In this document: piece by piece, positions 12,518 through 12,551 of the stretch
Numbering within the stretch: position 1 is the stretch's first letter
How the letters are laid out: each line of letters starts with the position of its first letter
Assembly: GCA_946533175.1 (NCBI GenBank)
Contig: CAMNBS010000027.1
Location: 1 to 12,551 of the forward strand
DNA: 12,551 nt
From: an uncultured Clostridia bacterium
Lineage (GTDB): Bacteria > Bacillota_I > Bacilli_A > RF39 > UBA660
Direction: 5' to 3'
Made by a program: the position numbers and the translations under genes
The notes under the pieces: model-generated
Databases searched by the model: none
Told to the model about the DNA's origin: nothing
What the model saw: only the letters and a program-made list of their open reading frames with translations

Positions 12518-12551
12518 TTTTCTAATTTAACACTAACAAGTTTAGACACTC
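12514..12551 (-). CDS. 3' end of a minus-strand gene, unidentified
   Basis: An open minus-strand frame enters from the window edge and ends in TAA at 12514-12516, giving the residues VSKLVSVKLEN. It ends right at the terminator hairpin, as convergent genes do elsewhere in this window. A second open frame ending at 12521 is also possible. Too short to identify. Confidence 0.35.
   Translation of the reverse strand, partial: VSKLVSVKLEN

Noticed and set aside
1..12551. CRISPR arrays, tRNA or rRNA genes, insertion sequences
   Set aside because: No regularly spaced repeats, no cloverleaf or rRNA-like segments, and no transposase or integrase frame were seen.

Overview
The window reads as chromosomal DNA of a very AT-rich Gram-positive bacterium (Bacillota, Bacilli-like). 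Strong purine-rich ribosome binding sites (AGGAGG), lipoproteins with Gram-positive lipoboxes, a PrsA-type foldase, the rpsU-yqeY block and two YjcZ-like mini-proteins point that way. TGA is used as a stop, so this is not a Mycoplasma-type code. A spore-forming or formerly spore-forming gut lineage (Erysipelotrichales-like or an uncultured Bacilli clade) is a reasonable guess; the species cannot be read from the sequence.

Layout. 1-1736 (minus): rnc followed after 3 bases by a small type IV pilin-like gene, then a second pilin-like gene with its own promoter. 1793-2918 (plus): a divergent promoter drives yidD and, with an ATGA overlap, a ZnuA/TroA-like lipoprotein that has lost the usual metal-binding histidines. 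A strong two-way terminator follows. 2962-5955 (minus): a small membrane protein, a GHL10-type glycoside hydrolase-like protein with what looks like a leaderless transcript, and an O-antigen ligase/polymerase-like membrane protein. 6022-7420 (minus): rnhB, yqeY and rpsU, each unit with clear promoter and terminator signals.

7487-10421 (minus) is the most interesting part: a compact bacteriocin operon. It holds a C39-peptidase ABC exporter, a 127-residue membrane protein that looks like a stripped-down HlyD accessory, two double-glycine precursor peptides (45 and 55 aa), and a 59-aa membrane peptide that is probably the immunity protein. The three smallest genes are under 60 codons and easily missed. 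Both mature peptides carry GxxxG motifs and a single Cys near the C-terminus, which fits a two-peptide (class IIb) bacteriocin. No histidine kinase, response regulator or pheromone is present. Instead a divergent LexA-like gene (10554-11090) stands at the head of the operon. It keeps the winged helix but has lost the catalytic Ser, the catalytic Lys and the Ala-Gly cleavage site, and its own promoter carries a near-match to the Gram-positive LexA box.

11111-11398 (minus): two YjcZ-like single-span mini-proteins behind a good match to a sigma-K-type promoter. 11431-12488 (plus): prsA, with its own promoter and terminator. The last bases probably hold the 3' end of another minus-strand gene.

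How the genes may work together (inference): the exporter trims and secretes the two peptides with help from the mini accessory protein, the 59-aa peptide protects the producer, and the non-cleavable LexA-like protein sets expression of itself and perhaps of the operon.
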